From an uncultured Collinsella sp. (GTDB lineage: Bacteria > Actinomycetota > Coriobacteriia > Coriobacteriales > Coriobacteriaceae), in NCBI GenBank assembly GCA_900541785.1, contig UQKY01000002.1:77084-141083 (forward strand): DNA of 64,000 bases, read 5' to 3'. The notes below the pieces were generated by a model, which saw only the letters and a program-made list of their open reading frames with translations, did not search any database and had not been told where the DNA came from. Shown here one piece after another: positions 1-9,985 of the stretch. The translations under genes and the position numbers were made by a program. Position 1 is the stretch's first letter. Each line of letters opens with the position of its first letter.

Positions 1-99
1 GGCGATCATGGTGCCAAGCTGCTTGACGGCATTGTTCAGCGGTGCAGAGGGCATTTCCTCCGTACCGATCTCAAACAGGAAATCCTTAGCGTCTGCCAT
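1..99 (-). CDS. glyS: Glycyl-tRNA synthetase beta subunit (N-terminal fragment, runs off the window)
   Basis: Only the first 33 codons are present; the gene continues beyond position 1. The translation opens MADAKDFLFEIGTEEMPSAP, the characteristic N-terminus of bacterial GlyS (the FEIGTEEMP signature). GlyS is the large subunit of the alpha2beta2 glycyl-tRNA synthetase and carries the tRNA-binding part. The ATG at 97-99 sits 3 nt after the stop codon of glyQ, so the two subunits are co-transcribed and probably translationally coupled, as usual for the split enzyme. Confidence 0.93.
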   Translation of the reverse strand, partial: MADAKDFLFEIGTEEMPSAPLNNAVKQLGTMIA

Positions 100-102
100 G
101 GC

Positions 103-1014
103 TTACGCCACCTCGCCTTCCTGATCGGCATTCTCGTTGATTCCGGCGACCTCGGCCATATAGGCCTCGCAGCACGCCTTGGCGACGGCGCGGACGCGCA
201 GGATGTAGTTGGCGCGCTCGACTGCGGACAGCGCACCGCGGGCATCGAGCAGGTTGAAAGCGTGGCTGCACTTCATGACACAGTCGTACGCCGGCAGCGG
301 CAGCTTTCGCTCCAGGCAGGCGTGGCACTCGGCCTCGTAGTCGTCAAACTTCTGACGCATCATCTCGACGTTGGCGACCTCAAAGTTGTAAGCGCTGAAC
401 TCGCGCTCGTTCTCCAGGAACACGTCGCCGTAGGTCATGGGCGTGCCGTCGGGCAGGTAGCTCCACACCAGATCGTAGACCGAGTTGACGCCCTGGGCGT
501 ACATGGCGATACGCTCCAGGCCGTAGGTGATCTCGACGGGCACGGGGTCGACCTCGATGCCGCCCACTTGCTGGAAGTACGTAAACTGCGTGACCTCCAT
601 GCCATTGAGCCAGACCTCCCAGCCAAGGCCCCAGGCGCCCAGCGTCGGGCTCTCCCAGTCGTCCTCGACAAAGCGGACGTCATGGTCGTTGGGGTCCAGG
701 CCAATGGCGGCCAGCGAACCCAAGTAGAGCTCCTGGGCGTTGACCGGCGAGGGCTTGATGAGCACCTGGAACTGATAATAGTGCTGCATGCGGTTGGGGT
801 TCTCGCCGTAGCGGCCGTCGGCGGGACGGCGGCAGGGCTGTGCATAGCAGGTGCGCCACTCGGCGGGACCGAGCGAGCGCAGCGTGGTCGCGGTATGGAA
901 GGTACCGGCACCGACCTCGGAGTCATAGGGCTGCATAATGACGCAGCCCTGCTCGCCCCAGTACTGCTGGAGGCGCAGGATAATGTCTTGGAAGGAAAGC
1001 GGTGAAGCGTTCAT
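103..1014 (-). CDS. glyQ: Glycyl-tRNA synthetase alpha subunit
   Basis: 303 aa, the usual length for GlyQ. The subunit holds the class II catalytic core that activates glycine and joins it to tRNA-Gly. Clear family signatures are [13 protein letters not shown] at the N-terminus, the [20 protein letters not shown] stretch, [22 protein letters not shown] and the motif [12 protein letters not shown]. It precedes glyS by 3 nt. About 60 bp separate it from lepB, transcribed in the same direction, so it may have its own promoter in that gap; I could not pick a convincing one. Confidence 0.98.
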   Translation of the reverse strand: MNASPLSFQDIILRLQQYWGEQGCVIMQPYDSEVGAGTFHTATTLRSLGPAEWRTCYAQPCRRPADGRYGENPNRMQHYYQFQVLIKPSPVNAQELYLGSLAAIGLDPNDHDVRFVEDDWESPTLGAWGLGWEVWLNGMEVTQFTYFQQVGGIEVDPVPVEITYGLERIAMYAQGVNSVYDLVWSYLPDGTPMTYGDVFLENEREFSAYNFEVANVEMMRQKFDDYEAECHACLERKLPLPAYDCVMKCSHAFNLLDARGALSAVERANYILRVRAVAKACCEAYMAEVAGINENADQEGEVA

Positions 1015-1073
1015 GCCTCTAATATCCCCTCGTCGAAACGATTACACGGTTAGGTACTGTACTATAGCGGTTT

Positions 1074-1637
1074 TTAATCGATAGCGCCGATACGGTTGAG
1101 CGGCCAGTAGCGCACAAGCGCCACGGCGATCAAGTCGGAGCGGTCGACCGGGCCAAAGTAGCGGGAGTCAGCAGAGTTCTCGCGGTTGTCGCCCATCACC
1201 CACACACAGTCGTCAGGGACGGTGTAGGGATAGCTCACCTGAGCGCCGGGGGCTTGGACCGAAAGCGGCCAGCTCATGCCAGTCGTATAGTCCTCGTCGA
1301 GCGCCTGGCCGTCGACGACGACCTTGCCTTCCTGCAGATCGACCGTCTGGCCGGCCGCGGCGATGACGCGCTTTACCAGCACGTCATGTTCGGACGTGGC
1401 ATCGGGGTTGTGGAACACCACGATATCGCCTTGCTTGACGGGCTGCCCAAGCTCAAGGCTCACCTTTTGCGCCAGGATCTGGTCGCCAATCTCGATCGTG
1501 GACTCCATGGAGCCGGTGGGCACCACAAAGGGCTCGACCACAAACGAGCGAATCAAGAAGGTGGCGACCAGCGCGATCGCAACGATTACGATCCACTCAA
1601 AGGCGCCCCTCAGGGCAGAATGCTGCGATGGGACCAT
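1074..1637 (-). CDS. lepB: Signal peptidase I
   Basis: About 187 aa from the ATG at 1635-1637, giving MVPSQHSALRGAFEW. An in-frame start further upstream exists but would run far into trmD, so I prefer this one, 2 nt after the trmD stop. A single N-terminal membrane segment (about residues 11-30) is followed by the catalytic serine in PTGSMEST, the general-base lysine in VLVKRVIAA and the conserved GDNRENSADSR box. The enzyme cleaves signal peptides from exported proteins at the outer face of the membrane. It closes the rpsP-khpA-rimM-trmD transcription unit. The ribosomal protein gene rplS, which usually lies between trmD and lepB, is absent here. Confidence 0.95.
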   Translation of the reverse strand: MVPSQHSALRGAFEWIVIVAIALVATFLIRSFVVEPFVVPTGSMESTIEIGDQILAQKVSLELGQPVKQGDIVVFHNPDATSEHDVLVKRVIAAAGQTVDLQEGKVVVDGQALDEDYTTGMSWPLSVQAPGAQVSYPYTVPDDCVWVMGDNRENSADSRYFGPVDRSDLIAVALVRYWPLNRIGAID

Positions 1638-1639
1638 TC

Positions 1640-2398
1640 TCACTCCTCGCTCTGCGAATACGAAGCGTCCAGGATCTCCCGCGCGTACGCGCGCTCCTCG
1701 GGCGTAAGACGTGCCGTCTCGATCAGGTCGGGACGCCAACGACAGGTACGCTCGATGGCGTTTTTGCGACGCCAGGCATCGACCTTGGCGTGGTCGCCGC
1801 TTACGAGTACTGGAGGCACGCCCTCGCCATTGAACTCGGCGGGGCGGGTGTACTGCGCGTACTCGAGCAGGCCACCGTCCTCGGCGGTCGAGAAGGACTC
1901 GTCCACGTTGCTCATCTCGTCGCCCAAGGCTCCGGGAATGAGCCGTACGACGGCGTCGGCTACGACCATAGCGGGCAGCTCGCCGCCCGTGAGCACGTAG
2001 TCGCCGATCGACAGACGCTCATCGGCATACGCATATGCGCGCTCGTCGACGCCCTCGTAACGGCTGCACACAAACAGCAGGCGCTCACTTTTGAGCAGGC
2101 GCTCGGCCACATGCTGCGTAAAGGGCTCGCCGCAGGGGGTGAAGAACACCACGGTGGGCTTGGGACCCTCAGAGCTGATGGCCTCGATTGCCTCGGCAAT
2201 AGGCTCGACCTTCATGAGCATACCCTGCCCGCCGCCATACGGCTCGTCATCGACAGTGCGATGGCGGTCGTGCGTCCAGTCGCGCAGGTTATACGCCTTA
2301 AAATCAAAAAGGCCGGCCTTGCGGGCGCGGCCCAAAATCGACGTGGACATGACGGGCTCAAACATCTCGGGAAAGACCGAAAGGGTCTCAATCAGCAT
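1640..2398 (-). CDS. trmD: tRNA (guanine-N1)-methyltransferase
   Basis: 252 aa. TrmD is a SPOUT-class (trefoil knot) S-adenosylmethionine methyltransferase that makes m1G37 next to the anticodon and so prevents +1 frameshifting. Seen in the sequence: the N-terminus LIETLSVFPEMFEPV, the YGGGQGMLMKVEP loop, the SRYEGVDERA box and the knot segment SIGDYVLTGGELPAMV, all diagnostic for TrmD. It lies 10 bp downstream of rimM and 2 nt before lepB, within the conserved ribosome-maturation operon. Confidence 0.98.
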   Translation of the reverse strand: MLIETLSVFPEMFEPVMSTSILGRARKAGLFDFKAYNLRDWTHDRHRTVDDEPYGGGQGMLMKVEPIAEAIEAISSEGPKPTVVFFTPCGEPFTQHVAERLLKSERLLFVCSRYEGVDERAYAYADERLSIGDYVLTGGELPAMVVADAVVRLIPGALGDEMSNVDESFSTAEDGGLLEYAQYTRPAEFNGEGVPPVLVSGDHAKVDAWRRKNAIERTCRWRPDLIETARLTPEERAYAREILDASYSQSEE

Positions 2399-2408
2399 GC
2401 TGTCCTCC

Positions 2409-2930
2409 CTACTTGTCCATATCGATCAGGCCGTCCATAACGTGGACGGAAATTGTTCCTGTGTCGGGAAGATCGAGCACAACCTGCTCGATCACGGGAA
2501 TCAGCACCTCGCCGTACCGACCACCCTCGACAACCCAAACATCGTTGGCGGGCGTCGACATGATCTCGACAATCGTGCCGAGCGAACCAAAGCGTTCGTC
2601 GACCACCTCGCGACCCATAAGGTCGGTATAGGCGGCGTCGAGCGAATCGAGCTCGAAGTCGTCACGATTGGCCAGCACATAGCATCCGGTGATGCCCTCG
2701 GCAGCCGTCAAGTCGTCAATGCCCTCAAACGAGACCAGATCGCCATCGCCCGTATCGGTGACGGATACGACCGTGCAAAAACGGTCGCGCTTGAGCGCCG
2801 GCGGCGTCAAGGCGACGCGCATACCCGGCTCCAATACAGAAGGAAGCCCCCGCAGCGGCTGCGCGAGGACCTCCCCCTTCCTTCCGTGCGGCTTGACCAC
2901 ACGGGCGATATTTTTGTACTGGGACCTCAA
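2409..2930 (-). CDS. rimM: 16S rRNA processing protein RimM
   Basis: 173 aa. RimM assists assembly of the 30S head by binding ribosomal protein S19. The first half matches the RimM beta-barrel (IARVVKPHGRKGEVLAQPL) and the C-terminal half the PRC-barrel domain (YTDLMGREVVDERFGSLGT followed by PANDVWVVEGG and EVLIPVIEQVV). The start is a TTG with a weak AGGA upstream. It follows khpA by 4 bp and precedes trmD by 10 bp. Confidence 0.95.
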   Translation of the reverse strand: MRSQYKNIARVVKPHGRKGEVLAQPLRGLPSVLEPGMRVALTPPALKRDRFCTVVSVTDTGDGDLVSFEGIDDLTAAEGITGCYVLANRDDFELDSLDAAYTDLMGREVVDERFGSLGTIVEIMSTPANDVWVVEGGRYGEVLIPVIEQVVLDLPDTGTISVHVMDGLIDMDK

Positions 2931-2934
2931 GGTC

Positions 2935-3219
2935 CTAGCCCAGAACCTCTACCTCGACAGCAGTGTCGAGGCGAGCGGCCAGTGCACGGGCGAGCGTGCG
3001 AATGGCCTTGATGGTACGGCCGCGACGGCCGATGACCTTAGCGACGTCATCCTCGGCAACCGAAACCTCAATTGTGGAGGCGTCGTCACCATCGATGACC
3101 TCAAGGCTCACGGAATCCGGGTCGTCGACGATCTGAACAACGAGATATTCGACGAGATCGGCGATGCGATCTGAGAGCATTGCCTCACCCTCGAGCTGTG
3201 CAGCGTCAACCTCAGGCAC
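2935..3219 (-). CDS. khpA: KH-domain RNA-binding protein
   Basis: 94 aa from a GTG preceded by GAGGAG; an internal ATG (MLSDRIADL) also has a purine-rich stretch upstream and would give the more usual length of about 80 aa. The single KH domain carries the GRRG loop within VIGRRGRTIKAIRTL. KhpA, together with KhpB/EloR, binds RNA and affects cell elongation and division in Gram-positive bacteria. It sits 3 nt after rpsP and 4 bp before rimM, the standard place. Confidence 0.93.
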   Translation of the reverse strand: MPEVDAAQLEGEAMLSDRIADLVEYLVVQIVDDPDSVSLEVIDGDDASTIEVSVAEDDVAKVIGRRGRTIKAIRTLARALAARLDTAVEVEVLG

Positions 3220-3222
3220 GAT

Positions 3223-3555
3223 TTACTCCTCGGCGCCCTCAGCGGCAGCCTTAGCGGCCTCGGCCTCTTTGGCGAGCTGCTTCTTGGACTTCTTGACGAC
3301 GGTCTCGGTCTTCTCGCCCTCGTTGGCGGCCTTGACCAGAGCGGCGACGGCGTCGGTGAGCTGAGCGCCCTTGGACTGCCAGTCAGCGATCTTCTCGAGG
3401 TCGAGGTTGATGGTCTTGGGGGCGGTCATCGGGTTGTAGCGGCCAACCTCCTCGATGATACGACCGTCACGCGGGGCGCGGGAATCGGCGACGACGACAC
3501 GGTAGTACGGACGCTTCTTAGCGCCGTGACGAGCAAGGCGAATCTTGACTGCCAA
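3223..3555 (-). CDS. rpsP: 30S ribosomal protein S16
   Basis: 110 aa from a TTG start at 3553-3555, chosen because it gives the canonical N-terminus (M)[18 protein letters not shown] and is preceded by AGGAG at proper spacing. The reading frame stays open upstream, but that part is unlike any S16. S16 binds 16S rRNA in the 30S body. The C-terminus has a lysine/glutamate/alanine-rich extension after about residue 85. It is the first gene of the operon rpsP-khpA-rimM-trmD-lepB. Confidence 0.96.
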   Translation of the reverse strand: MAVKIRLARHGAKKRPYYRVVVADSRAPRDGRIIEEVGRYNPMTAPKTINLDLEKIADWQSKGAQLTDAVAALVKAANEGEKTETVVKKSKKQLAKEAEAAKAAAEGAEE

Positions 3556-3684
3556 AGGAAACTCCTCCAACCAAGCAGCTTTAGGCTGCAACTACAAACA
3601 AACAGTTGAACATAATACGCCATCGACGCGGGCAGGTGAAGTCCGTGAGACCAACTTCTTCGGTGTAGTCGAGGGCAAATCCAT

Positions 3685-3712
3685 ATCTTAGACAAGAATT
3701 CGCGATTTGCAA
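3685..3712 (-). promoter_or_regulatory. Candidate sigma-A promoter for rpsP operon
   Basis: Read on the minus strand, TTGCAA (3707-3712) and TAAGAT (3685-3690) are separated by 16 bp. This would give a leader of roughly 120 nt before the rpsP TTG start. It lies within the intergenic stretch shared with the divergent dinB gene. Confidence 0.45.
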
Positions 3713-3744
3713 GCACATCCACGCACCCCACATGAGCTGCGCGG

Positions 3745-3750
3745 TATACT
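3745..3750 (+). promoter_or_regulatory. -10 box immediately ahead of dinB (possible leaderless mRNA)
   Basis: TATACT ends 6 nt before the A of the dinB ATG at 3757. A start point at the usual distance would fall on or next to that ATG, and no Shine-Dalgarno sequence is visible. No good -35 element is seen. Confidence 0.4.
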
Positions 3751-3756
3751 CATGAC

Positions 3757-5010
3757 ATGGAAAGACGCGAACATACATACGGTTATGAGGATGCTGCGGG
3801 CGTCACGCCGCCGCCCTGGACGGGTCCGGCGGTGGGTCTGATGGACCTTGATGCATTTTTTGCGAGCGTGGAGATGCTCGATCATCCCGAGTGGCGCGGC
3901 AAGCCGCTCATTGTGGGTGGAAACGCCGAGTCACGCGGCGTCGTGTCCACATGTTCATACGAGGCACGTCGCTTTGGCGTGCATTCTGCCATGGCCTCAG
4001 CCGAGGCGCGGCGCCTGTGCCCGCAGGCCATTTGGACGCACGGACACTTCGATCGCTACCGTGAGGTGAGCGCACAGGTCATGGCGATTCTCGCCGACGA
4101 GACACCGCGCGTGGAGCGTGTGTCCATCGACGAGGCCTTTATCGATATTACGCCGGGCCGGTTCGCGCCCGAAGACCCGCTGCTGGTTGCGCGGCGCATA
4201 AGCGACCGCGTGGCAGCGCTGGGAGTGACGTGCTCAATTGGCGTGGGCTGCAACAAGACGGTCGCAAAGATCGCAAGCGAGCGCGACAAGCCGTTTGGGC
4301 TGACTATCGTGCGCCCCGGAACCGAGCAGCGCTTTTTGGCTGCGCTGCCGGTATCTGCCATGAGCGGCATCGGGCGCTCGGCCGAGGAGCGACTGCGTCG
4401 CATGCGCATCTATACGCTCGGCGAGCTTTCACGCGCGCCAGAGTCCACCCTGGCTGCAATCTTTGGCGTGAATGGCGAGCGCATGCGTCAGCGTGCTTTG
4501 GGGCTCGAAGTATCCGAGGTCACCAGCCTGGATGACGAACGTGAAGTTAAATCGGTGAGCAATGAGCGCACCTTTGCGAAGGATTTGACTGAGCGTGGGG
4601 ATATCGAGGCGGCGATTGCGCTGCTGGGCGAGTCGGTTGGGCGCCGCCTACGTCGTCAAGGGCTGACGGGCGGAACCGTAACGCTCAAGCTCAAATACTC
4701 TTACGGTAGCGGACGCACGGCACAGCGCCGCTTGCCCCACCCCACCGACGACGAGAATATCTTTGTGGCCGTAGCGCTCGAGCTGCTCGACAATATCTGG
4801 CAAGAAGGCATGCACGTGCGTCTGGCGGGTATCGGCATGAGCGACTTCAACCACCAAGGCGGTATCCAAACTGACCTGTTCTGCGAGATTGATGACCGCG
4901 GAGCCCAATCCAGCGACCGCCGCGACCTCTCCGTCGCCATCGACGCCGTCCGAGACAAATTCGGCGACGCCGCCCTATCCTTCGGCCGCCAATCCCGCTT
5001 CAACGATTAA
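3757..5010 (+). CDS. dinB: DNA polymerase IV (Y-family translesion polymerase)
   Basis: 417 aa. DinB is an error-prone, proofreading-free polymerase that bypasses lesions. Seen: the first catalytic aspartates in GLMDLDAFFASVEM, the steric-gate region, the motif RVSIDEAFIDITP with the second catalytic acid pair, and the CSIGVGCNKTVAKIASERDKP segment; these are hallmarks of DinB. The little-finger domain follows from about residue 260. The start chosen has no ribosome binding site and lies just behind a -10 box, suggesting a leaderless transcript. It is divergent from rpsP. I saw no clear LexA box. Confidence 0.95.
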   Translation: MERREHTYGYEDAAGVTPPPWTGPAVGLMDLDAFFASVEMLDHPEWRGKPLIVGGNAESRGVVSTCSYEARRFGVHSAMASAEARRLCPQAIWTHGHFDRYREVSAQVMAILADETPRVERVSIDEAFIDITPGRFAPEDPLLVARRISDRVAALGVTCSIGVGCNKTVAKIASERDKPFGLTIVRPGTEQRFLAALPVSAMSGIGRSAEERLRRMRIYTLGELSRAPESTLAAIFGVNGERMRQRALGLEVSEVTSLDDEREVKSVSNERTFAKDLTERGDIEAAIALLGESVGRRLRRQGLTGGTVTLKLKYSYGSGRTAQRRLPHPTDDENIFVAVALELLDNIWQEGMHVRLAGIGMSDFNHQGGIQTDLFCEIDDRGAQSSDRRDLSVAIDAVRDKFGDAALSFGRQSRFND

Positions 5011-5021
5011 CCGCCTTTGGG

Positions 5022-5065
5022 CAAAAAGAAAGCCGGGCAGGTGCGGAAAACCACAACTGCCCGGC
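5022..5065 (-). terminator. Intrinsic terminator of the obgE-nadD-yqeK-rsfS unit
   Basis: A 9-bp perfect GC-rich stem (arms 5032-5040 and 5057-5065) is followed, on the minus strand, by TTTCTTTTTG (5022-5031). It lies between the convergent ends of dinB and rsfS and is correctly oriented for rsfS. Confidence 0.85.
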
Positions 5066-5111
5066 GAACGGTAGAGGGAAGCTCTAGAGAAGCCCCGGCC
5101 CAAATAAGGTC

Positions 5112-5567
5112 CTAGAGGAGGTTGAGGGGGAGCTGGGGAGCGTCGCCCCAGAGCTTCTCGAGACGATAGAAGTCGCGTGCCTCGGGGGTGAAGACGTGGA
5201 CGACGACCGAGCCGTAGTCCATGAGCATCCAGGTCTTCTGCTCGCGGCCCTCGATGGAGAACGGGTGCTCACCGCAAGCCTCGGCGACCTTCTCCTCGAT
5301 CTCGTCGACGATCGAATCGACCTGACGGTTATTGGTACCGGTGGCAAGCACAAAGTAGTCGCACACGTCGGAGAGCTCGGTCAGATCGAGCACTTGCACG
5401 TCCTCGCCCTTCTTGTCGTAGGCGGCCTGCGCGGCGGCGCGGGCGACATCCTCGGCGGCAACACCGCTCGCGGACAGCGAGGCAGCGGTGCGGTCGGACG
5501 TGGCAACGAAGCTCTTATGCTCCACACCTTCAAGAATCTGCTCGTCGGTCATGGTCTCGTCGGCCAT
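5112..5567 (-). CDS. rsfS: Ribosomal silencing factor RsfS
   Basis: 151 aa. RsfS binds ribosomal protein L14 and blocks joining of the subunits in starved cells. The conserved part, about residues 43-150, shows VLDLTELSDVCDYFVLATG, the NNRQVDSIVDEIEEK helix, and the motif WMLMDYGSVVVHVFTPEARDFYRLEKLWGDAP. The first 40 residues are an acidic extension not typical of short RsfS proteins. The ATG is preceded by AGAAAGAGG. It lies 27 bp downstream of yqeK, in the usual nadD-yqeK-rsfS order. Confidence 0.95.
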   Translation of the reverse strand: MADETMTDEQILEGVEHKSFVATSDRTAASLSASGVAAEDVARAAAQAAYDKKGEDVQVLDLTELSDVCDYFVLATGTNNRQVDSIVDEIEEKVAEACGEHPFSIEGREQKTWMLMDYGSVVVHVFTPEARDFYRLEKLWGDAPQLPLNLL

Positions 5568-5594
5568 GGAATACCTCTTTCTAGACAGCCCGAG

Positions 5595-6203
5595 CTAGCG
5601 CAGCTGGGCGTAATGGTTGTAAATCGTAATAGCCGTGGGATAAAGATAGCGCCCGGACTGGATTACGTAGACCAGACCCTGCGCAAAACAGGAGAAGAAC
5701 AACTCGTCAAGCGTCGACTCCCCCACCATCTTGCGCAGCGCGTGGGCATAATCACCATGGCGGTTGGGCTCGATGGCATCGGCCACAAAGACCACCATAT
5801 CGAGCGGCGTCATGTCGCAGGCGCCCACGGTGTGACGGTCGACAGCCTGGAAAACGGCCGGCGATAGCTCGGGAAATAGCTGCGGAAGCTCATAGGCGGC
5901 AACCGGACCATGTAAAAGCGGCGTCGCGGCAGACGGAGAGCCGGCAATCTTAATGCCATAATGCAGAGCGCGCGTGACCAGCTCGTCGTCGGAGAGTACC
6001 TTATCCCAGTCGTGAATCAGGCCGGCGGCGGCGGCATCAAAGCGGTCGACGCCATACACCTCGGCCAGATGAAGCGCAGTCTCGGCAACACCCAGCGAAT
6101 GCATGTAGCGCTTGCGCTTATCCTTCATACGCACATCGAGCAGCTCTTGAATGCGCTTGAGCAGCTCGCGCTCATCACCCTCAAACTGATCCTCTACCGA
6201 CAA
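5595..6203 (-). CDS. yqeK: HD-domain hydrolase, YqeK family (Ap4A hydrolase-like)
   Basis: 202 aa from a TTG start. The HD phosphohydrolase signature is visible as HSLGVAETALHLAEVYG, then AGLIHDWDK with the HD pair, and a further conserved histidine in AVDRHTVGACDM. Members of the YqeK family hydrolyse diadenosine tetraphosphate symmetrically into two ADP, by established family knowledge. The gene sits between nadD (12 bp) and rsfS, its conserved position. Confidence 0.92.
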   Translation of the reverse strand: MSVEDQFEGDERELLKRIQELLDVRMKDKRKRYMHSLGVAETALHLAEVYGVDRFDAAAAGLIHDWDKVLSDDELVTRALHYGIKIAGSPSAATPLLHGPVAAYELPQLFPELSPAVFQAVDRHTVGACDMTPLDMVVFVADAIEPNRHGDYAHALRKMVGESTLDELFFSCFAQGLVYVIQSGRYLYPTAITIYNHYAQLR

Positions 6204-6215
6204 CGTAGACCCCCA

Positions 6216-6893
6216 TCACTCAAAATCTTCTTGACCCAAATCGGTATACAGCCCGCGTTTGCGAATATAGCCGAGCACGGACTCGCTCGTAAGATAGCGC
6301 ACGCTCATGCCACGGGCAACTCGCTTACGAATGTTGGTCGAGCTGATCGCCAGCGCCGGAATCTGGATATAACGCACGTCAAACGGCAGGCCCGACTCTT
6401 TGATTCGCGCGCGAGCCGTATCGATGTCAAAGCCGGGACGTGTCGCAGCAATAAAGGTTGCCAGTTCGGCAATCTCATCAGCATTGTGCCAGGTCACAAT
6501 ATCGATAATCGCGTCGGCGCCCGTAATAAAGTAGAGCTTTACCTGAGGCGGGTAAAAGTCGCGAAGGGCATGAAGCGTATCGGCCGTATAGGTCACGCCA
6601 GGACGGTCGATCTCGAAACGGCTCGCCAAAAAAGCCGGATTCGCAGCGGTGGCGAGAACCGTCATGGCATAACGGTCCTCGGCAGGCGTCACCGGTTTGT
6701 CGAGCTTAAAGGCGGGAGAGCCGGCCGGCATAAAGAGCACGGCGTCCAAGTCGAGCGACTCGCGCGCCTGCTCGGCGGTAACCAAGTGCCCGTAATGTAT
6801 CGGGTCGAAGGTGCCACCCATAATGCCAAGCCGAAACTCCTGCCCATCCTTGATAGGCAGCTCAGGCAGACCAATTCCACCGCGCAGCGACAT
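6216..6893 (-). CDS. nadD: Nicotinate-nucleotide adenylyltransferase
   Basis: 225 aa. NadD converts nicotinate mononucleotide and ATP to deamido-NAD in NAD synthesis. The nucleotidyltransferase motif GIMGGTFDPIHYGHL (the GxFxPxHxGH class), the FITGADAIIDIVTWHN segment and the C-terminal ISSTNIRKRVARG (ISSTxIR) motif are all present. A ribosome binding site GAGGGCGAG lies in the end of obgE, with only 3 nt between the two genes. Confidence 0.97.
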   Translation of the reverse strand: MSLRGGIGLPELPIKDGQEFRLGIMGGTFDPIHYGHLVTAEQARESLDLDAVLFMPAGSPAFKLDKPVTPAEDRYAMTVLATAANPAFLASRFEIDRPGVTYTADTLHALRDFYPPQVKLYFITGADAIIDIVTWHNADEIAELATFIAATRPGFDIDTARARIKESGLPFDVRYIQIPALAISSTNIRKRVARGMSVRYLTSESVLGYIRKRGLYTDLGQEDFE

Positions 6894-6896
6894 GAC

Positions 6897-8366
<1,470 letters not shown>

Positions 8367-8439
8367 CTACAAAAAAGAAGGAGACCCTTGAATCCTAAAA
8401 CTCAAGTGCCTCCCACATATGTGCTCTATGAAGGGTGAA

Positions 8440-8697
8440 TTACGCGTTCGCGAGCGGGCGTACGCTGACCCTGTGCTTGATACCCTTGTGGAACTCAACG
8501 GTACCGTCGACCAGCGCGAACAGCGTGTCGTCCTTGCCACGGCCAACGTTCTCACCCGGGTGGATGTGCGTGCCGTGCTGACGGACGAGAATCGTGCCCG
8601 TGGTTACCGTCTGGCCGGCGAAGCGCTTCGTGCCAAGGCGCTGACCGCGGGAGTCACGGCCATTACGGGAGGAACCGAGTCCTTTTTTGTGTGCCAT
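8440..8697 (-). CDS. rpmA: 50S ribosomal protein L27
   Basis: 85 aa, family-typical length. The N-terminus [20 protein letters not shown] and the motif [27 protein letters not shown] are diagnostic. The protein starts directly at the mature AHKKG sequence with no cleavable Firmicutes-type extension. L27 reaches into the peptidyl transferase centre. It lies 33 bp downstream of rplU. Confidence 0.98.
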   Translation of the reverse strand: MAHKKGLGSSRNGRDSRGQRLGTKRFAGQTVTTGTILVRQHGTHIHPGENVGRGKDDTLFALVDGTVEFHKGIKHRVSVRPLANA

Positions 8698-8730
8698 TGT
8701 GTATACCTACTCTTTCGTTACGAGTGTAAT

Positions 8731-9105
8731 CTACTCGGCGACGGGAGCCTCGGCAACAGCCTCAGCCTCTGCCTTGACAGCCTTCTTGGCGCGGGAGGTA
8801 GCCTGAACCTTCACGATCTTCAGCTTGGTGAGCTGCTGACGGTGACCCTTCAGACGACGATAGCGCTTGCGCTTGTGGAACTTGAAGACCAGCTGCTTCT
8901 CGCCCTTGAACTGCTCAACAATCTGAGCGGTAACCTTGGCCTTGGCCAGCTTGTCGGGATCGGTGACGATCTTCTTACCATCGTTGAGGAAGATAACCGG
9001 CAGGGTGACCTTGTCGCCCTCATTGCCCTCGATCTTCTCGACGGTGATGACATCGTCGGTGGCGACCTTGTACTGCTTGCCGCCCGTGTTAACGATTGCG
9101 TACAT
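8731..9105 (-). CDS. rplU: 50S ribosomal protein L21
   Basis: 124 aa from the ATG at 9103-9105 (MYAIVNTGGKQYKV), the standard L21 start; the open frame extends a little upstream but is not needed. The body shows VTAQIVEQFKGEKQLVFKFHKRKRYRRLKGHRQ in pieces typical of L21. After about residue 103 there is a lysine/alanine/glutamate-rich extension beyond the normal length. First gene of the rplU-rpmA unit. Confidence 0.97.
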   Translation of the reverse strand: MYAIVNTGGKQYKVATDDVITVEKIEGNEGDKVTLPVIFLNDGKKIVTDPDKLAKAKVTAQIVEQFKGEKQLVFKFHKRKRYRRLKGHRQQLTKLKIVKVQATSRAKKAVKAEAEAVAEAPVAE

Positions 9106-9147
9106 GTTTACTTGCCCTTCATGCATCAGTTAGTGCAACAGCCGAAT

Positions 9148-9176
9148 ATAGTAGCAGGCGAAAATACCCCCGTCAA
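9148..9176 (-). promoter_or_regulatory. Strong promoter for rplU-rpmA
   Basis: On the minus strand TTGACG (9171-9176) is followed after exactly 17 bp by TACTAT (9148-9153). It overlaps the 3' end of the upstream gene and predicts an rplU leader of about 35 nt. Confidence 0.8.
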
Positions 9177-9985
9177 CGAGTATGTGGAGCAAATCCACAA
9201 GTTCGCACAGGTATGGGGCTGACGAGTCGGCCCTCGTCGTCCTCGCATGCTTGATTCTGACGCTCGACATCGTAGGAGCAGATGGTCACGAGGTCTTGCA
9301 TACCGGTGGAAACAATAGGTGCATCCACGCCCGGGGTCAAGCCCTGCAACAAAACATCAGCAGCAGAAAGCAAAATTTCCGGACGCATGGAGCCCTCGTT
9401 GTCGGCATGGGTGTCGAGCATGAGCACCAAATGATCCGGGCGCTCCCCCGCCGTGAGCTCATAGCCAACGAGCGTGTGGTCCAAATCCAAGCGCTTGCTC
9501 TTTTTTCCGCGCGCGTAGTCGATGCCGTGACCCGCGCGCAGCGTGTCAATCGCACGACGCACCTCGTCGGCGCTTACGGGCACCTCGGAATCCAAGTGCA
9601 GGTCGATGCGATACGACAGGCGCGTGAGCTGCGCCGTCAACGCCGGCGTGCGCACGTCGATGTACGCCGCCTCAATGGGCGCCAGATCGGCCGGAGACGC
9701 CGCAGCCAGACGTCCAAACGCCTCGTCGAGCGCCACGAACTCGGTCATAAACAGGTCATACCACTCGCAGGTCGACGACGTACCCACCGGTAGCGCCGAA
9801 GAGAAGCCCACGCGCATGTGTGGAGAGAAGCCCTGCGTGACGGCATAGGGAAGCCCCGCACGGCGCACGATGCGCTCAATGGTATGGATTACTTCGAGAT
9901 GGCCCAGGTACTTAAGGCGATCGCGCTTGCCATAGCGAACACGAAGCCTAAAGAGCGAGGGGTTGTCGGTCAGGCGCTCACTCAT
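9173..9985 (-). CDS. DUF2344 / TIGR03936 family protein, partner of radical SAM protein
   Basis: 270 aa. The N-terminus LRVRYGKRDRLKYLGHLEVIHTIERIVRRA, and GFSPHMRVGFSSALPVGTSS further on, are the signature of the DUF2344 family (TIGR03936), whose members are encoded next to, or fused with, a radical SAM protein. Its start ATGA overlaps the stop of the radical SAM gene by 4 bp, so the two are translationally coupled. The family is proposed to act in RNA modification, but no reaction is established that I can cite. The coordinates end inside the rplU promoter. Confidence 0.85.
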   Translation of the reverse strand: MSERLTDNPSLFRLRVRYGKRDRLKYLGHLEVIHTIERIVRRAGLPYAVTQGFSPHMRVGFSSALPVGTSSTCEWYDLFMTEFVALDEAFGRLAAASPADLAPIEAAYIDVRTPALTAQLTRLSYRIDLHLDSEVPVSADEVRRAIDTLRAGHGIDYARGKKSKRLDLDHTLVGYELTAGERPDHLVLMLDTHADNEGSMRPEILLSAADVLLQGLTPGVDAPIVSTGMQDLVTICSYDVERQNQACEDDEGRLVSPIPVRTCGFAPHTR

